Position numbers and translations under genes: made by a program | Source: Helicobacteraceae bacterium | Lineage (GTDB): Bacteria; Campylobacterota; Campylobacteria; Campylobacterales; Sulfurimonadaceae | NCBI GenBank assembly: GCA_947497635.1 | Contig: CANMHZ010000047.1 | Coordinates: forward strand, 1-7,986 | Length of the DNA: 7,986 bases | Direction of reading: 5' to 3' | Shown here: positions 5,810 to 7,986 of the stretch, piece by piece | How the letters are laid out: each line of letters starts with the position of its first letter | Numbering within the stretch: the first letter of the stretch is position 1 | Notes under the pieces: model-generated | What the model was told of the DNA's origin: nothing | The model's database searches: none | What the model saw: the letters and a program-made list of their open reading frames with translations, nothing else

Positions 5810-5919
5810 TGTCCTTTTTTTTACAAATTTTTTCTCTATCCTCACGCGCCACGACAAGAAGTTTCTCCTCTTTTTAGTCACGATAGAGGGGGGGGTAAAA
5901 GAGTAATTGAGAGGAGTCC
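5810..5919. other. Convergent intergenic gap with G8 tract and nested inverted repeats
   Basis: The gap between two tail-to-tail genes carries T8 (5815-5822), a G8 run (5888-5895) and an inverted repeat CTCTATC (5834-5840) / GATAGAG (5882-5888). Inside it is an imperfect second stem, GACAAGAAG (5853-5861) against CTTTTTAGTC (5870-5879). None is followed by a proper T-tract on either strand, so I do not call a terminator. No open reading frame is supported. Confidence 0.45.
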
Positions 5920-7035
5920 TTATTTATGACTAATCGTCTTCAATGTTGCACTAATCTCACTATGCTGCTCAAGCGTTAAAGCAAAACTCGAATCCATCAT
6001 TTTGTCCAAATGGTTCATTTCGGTCAGAGTAATCCCCAACGGATCTTTCTTCGCCACTTTTGCTACACTATCTGCTATCGTAACATTATCAAGTTTTTTA
6101 CCCGAATGACGGAGGAAATAAGTGAGGAAATATCCCCCCACGTGATCTTTTTCGATTGCTACTACCGCCCGTGTCGCCTGAGAATTCTCAAAAGATAGGG
6201 AAGGGATAAGAGTATAAAAATCCTCCATACTCAAATATCCAATATAAATTTTGGTATAAATATCATGATACCGCTGTGTCGCAGGTTTACGGAAAAAATC
6301 CCAATCGATAGGAGCTCCATTACGCAAAGAGCGCACCATCCATGATAATGTTGCGTAATATTTAAAAGAGGAGGTTCGAATCTCTTGGGCATGAGCAATT
6401 TTATCACTCTCCACACAAATCATAGGAGCACGTTGAGAGTTTGTACTTAGTCGCTCCAATAAATGAGCAGCACTATAGGGCTTGGTAAACCAAACACTCG
6501 CATACGGTGGAAGTTCCGTTGTCCCCGTTGCCCCATCGTTGAGAACCAAAATAGAACGAACGTTATAGCGGGGAAATAATACCTCCAGCAATGCCCGTTT
6601 TTTACGAAGCCGTTTTTTGAGATTACTCACCGATTTCACCAACGTCATCTCGATAAAATAAAGCTCTTTATCGGTAAATAGTAACCCGTCGAACTCCCCG
6701 ATCTCTTTGTGCCGTGCACGATAAATAATCTGCCCTTTCCAGCTCACAGAGAGAGCATCACTTTGGGCATGGGTACGGCTTTTGTGCGGTCCTTTGATAA
6801 TAAACTGCTTTATTTTCGGTTCATTGGTAGCAAATCGGAGAAGTTTTTCGTAGATGTAATTTTCATACACCTCCCCCTCAAATGACCTAAAGGCACTTAC
6901 ATAACTTTCATCTTCCATGGTAAGCCCTTTGGCTTGCAAGGATAGGAGGTGGTCAATATTGTAGTCATAGTAAAGAAGATTATCCCCGAGATCTTCGTCT
7001 CCATGGGGAATTACGGTAGCATTAATAGTTAACAA
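5920..7035 (-). CDS. Hypothetical protein with a PD-(D/E)XK nuclease-like segment, TTG start
   Basis: A 371-residue soluble protein I cannot assign to a named family. Residues about 50-165 resemble the layout of a PD-(D/E)XK nuclease core: a Glu-bearing helix FEGEVYENYIYEKLL (52-66), a strand pair GEFDGLLFTDKELYFIEMT (113-131) with Asp116 and Glu129, and a following basic helix KKRLRKKRALLEVLF, then a strand SILVLND. The expected E-x-K is E-x-Thr (Thr131), although Lys134 is near; so it may be inactive, have a displaced lysine, or not be a nuclease. The C-terminal half is of mixed composition without motifs I know. TTG at 7033-7035 is the first possible start after a stop and has AAAGG (7042-7046) six bases upstream; an ATG at 6918 with AAGGG before it would give a 332-residue version. 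Confidence 0.75.
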   Translation of the reverse strand: MLTINATVIPHGDEDLGDNLLYYDYNIDHLLSLQAKGLTMEDESYVSAFRSFEGEVYENYIYEKLLRFATNEPKIKQFIIKGPHKSRTHAQSDALSVSWKGQIIYRARHKEIGEFDGLLFTDKELYFIEMTLVKSVSNLKKRLRKKRALLEVLFPRYNVRSILVLNDGATGTTELPPYASVWFTKPYSAAHLLERLSTNSQRAPMICVESDKIAHAQEIRTSSFKYYATLSWMVRSLRNGAPIDWDFFRKPATQRYHDIYTKIYIGYLSMEDFYTLIPSLSFENSQATRAVVAIEKDHVGGYFLTYFLRHSGKKLDNVTIADSVAKVAKKDPLGITLTEMNHLDKMMDSSFALTLEQHSEISATLKTISHK

Positions 7036-7059
7036 GGGGAGCCTTTTTACCTGTGTTTA

Positions 7060-7088
7060 GGCATGCTGACAATGCCCCCCGTATTTTA
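7060..7088 (-). promoter_or_regulatory. Possible -10 box and small leader hairpin upstream of the nuclease-like gene
   Basis: The 75-base gap between the two minus-strand genes contains, reading leftward, TAAAAT (7083-7088) as a plausible -10 box, a run of G, and a hairpin GGCAT-N7-ATGCC (7060-7076) in the presumed leader. The hairpin is only 5 bp and lacks a T-tract, so it is a poor terminator for the gene at 7111-7953. The two genes may be partly co-transcribed. Confidence 0.35.
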
Positions 7089-7110
7089 GCGAAAATAATA
7101 AAGTTAGAAA

Positions 7111-7953
7111 TTAAAAGAATTCTATATCCTCCTCATCTCCCAAATCCACTTCCGTTCCTGTTATAATTGATTCTATTTGCATACACGAACTAAAAAAGGA
7201 AGCATCAAGGTAATGAATATCCAACGCATCTTGAATCTCAAAAATATGATGTATCCATGCGGTGAGATCATTTTTAAGCCCCTCTAAAAATATTAGCACA
7301 TTAGTACGTTTAATCTCATCGTTTGCGAGAATATAACCATGTGTTTTCAAGAGTGTCGAAAGAGAAATAATGGCGTAAGAGAGCCCTGAAAATTCATACA
7401 AAGCACTAATGGCATTGCTATATGCCCCCAAAACTTCATTTGCAAAATTATAAAAATTCTCTTCACTTCCCTCTTGAGAAAGGGTATTTTCCCACGAAGT
7501 CCACTCCCGCTGTGCGTCATAAAGATCATGAATTTCCCCATACGCATACGCATCAAGCGTTTGGACATAATCCCCTGCCATCACTTTATGGATAAAACTT
7601 TCTCTCAAAACCTGATGCTCCGCCGCACCAAGGGCACGGTTAACTTTTGGTGCACATGCTATAGCCACTATTGACTCTTCTTTTTTATGCTGCACGTGGG
7701 AATCATTCACTATCGAAGAGACTAATGGGATACGAAATGCCGCCATCTTTTCCGTCATCAAACACCCATCTCCCAACCCACGAATCAAATGATCAATCAT
7801 TTCATTATGTTTTATCGGCTTTTGCAAGGGAGCTTGAATAAACATATCATCAAAACTCTCTTCAATAGTAATCGTTACCATCGCTCCACTTTTGACTGCA
7901 TGCCGAAGTAGTTCGTATAGCAATTCAATGACTCTATCAATATTGTTACACAT
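7111..7953 (-). CDS. Unrecognised mainly helical protein with acidic C-terminus, 280 residues
   Basis: I do not recognise this protein. The N-terminal 30 residues look amphipathic (IDRVIELLYELLRHAV), followed by a mixed segment (about 25-130), and the second half (about 165-262) is strongly helical, with repeated hydrophobic spacing such as LSYAIISLSTLLKTH and ALDIHYLDASFFSSC. The tail is acidic (DLGDEEDIEFF). There is no signal peptide, clear transmembrane helix, nucleotide-binding loop or metal-binding cluster. The ATG at 7951-7953 is the first in-frame start after an in-frame TGA; no strong ribosome-binding site is seen. A possible upstream minus-strand frame ends in a TGA just before it, so it could be a downstream member of an operon outside the window. 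It lies 75 bases upstream of the nuclease-like gene on the same strand. Confidence 0.75.
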   Translation of the reverse strand: MCNNIDRVIELLYELLRHAVKSGAMVTITIEESFDDMFIQAPLQKPIKHNEMIDHLIRGLGDGCLMTEKMAAFRIPLVSSIVNDSHVQHKKEESIVAIACAPKVNRALGAAEHQVLRESFIHKVMAGDYVQTLDAYAYGEIHDLYDAQREWTSWENTLSQEGSEENFYNFANEVLGAYSNAISALYEFSGLSYAIISLSTLLKTHGYILANDEIKRTNVLIFLEGLKNDLTAWIHHIFEIQDALDIHYLDASFFSSCMQIESIITGTEVDLGDEEDIEFF

Positions 7954-7986
7954 TCTAGTTCATGCACACTCAAATCTCATCAATAA

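Noticed and set aside
5790..5830. Intrinsic terminator after the coiled-coil gene
   Set aside because: The T8 run is present, but the only stem before it (AGGA/TCCT, 4 bp) lies inside the coding end and is about ten bases from the T run.

Overview
The window looks like chromosomal DNA of a Campylobacterota (epsilonproteobacterial) organism. The evidence is the protein sequences of AccB and Dcd, the accC-accB/dcd divergent arrangement (which I recall from Campylobacter jejuni), the moderate AT richness and the very tight gene packing. A free-living sulfur-oxidiser such as Sulfuricurvum or Sulfurimonas is my guess at genus level, but the sequence alone does not prove it.

Layout. At the left edge, on the minus strand, lie the start of accC (cut by the window edge) and the complete accB. 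These are two subunits of acetyl-CoA carboxylase, which makes malonyl-CoA for fatty acid synthesis. Divergent from them, on the plus strand, are dcd (dCTP deaminase, dUMP supply for dTTP) and a small YdcH/DUF465-family gene. A strong 8-bp palindrome follows. Next comes a plus-strand pair of overlapping genes, each encoding a single stand-alone GAF domain. They are clear paralogues, and the second carries a full NKxF...DE signature. The pair runs tail-to-tail into asnB (glutamine-dependent asparagine synthetase, minus strand) with one base between the stop codons.

The right half (4850-7986) holds three genes I do not recognise. The first is a coiled-coil protein divergent from asnB, with back-to-back TATAAT boxes between them. 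The second is a 371-residue minus-strand protein with a TTG start and a segment resembling a PD-(D/E)XK nuclease core that lacks the canonical lysine. The third is a 280-residue minus-strand protein, mainly helical, with an acidic tail. The convergent gap at 5810-5919 contains a G8 homopolymer and nested inverted repeats.

How the genes fit together. The left part is housekeeping (lipid, nucleotide and asparagine metabolism). The GAF pair is probably a small sensory or regulatory unit without its own output domain. I see no transposase, integrase, CRISPR array, tRNA or rRNA. Nothing is a clear new system; the best candidates for a second look are the split GAF pair and the nuclease-like protein. 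Start sites were revised where the sequence argued for it: dcd at 1059, the first GAF gene at 2046, asnB at a GTG at 4849.
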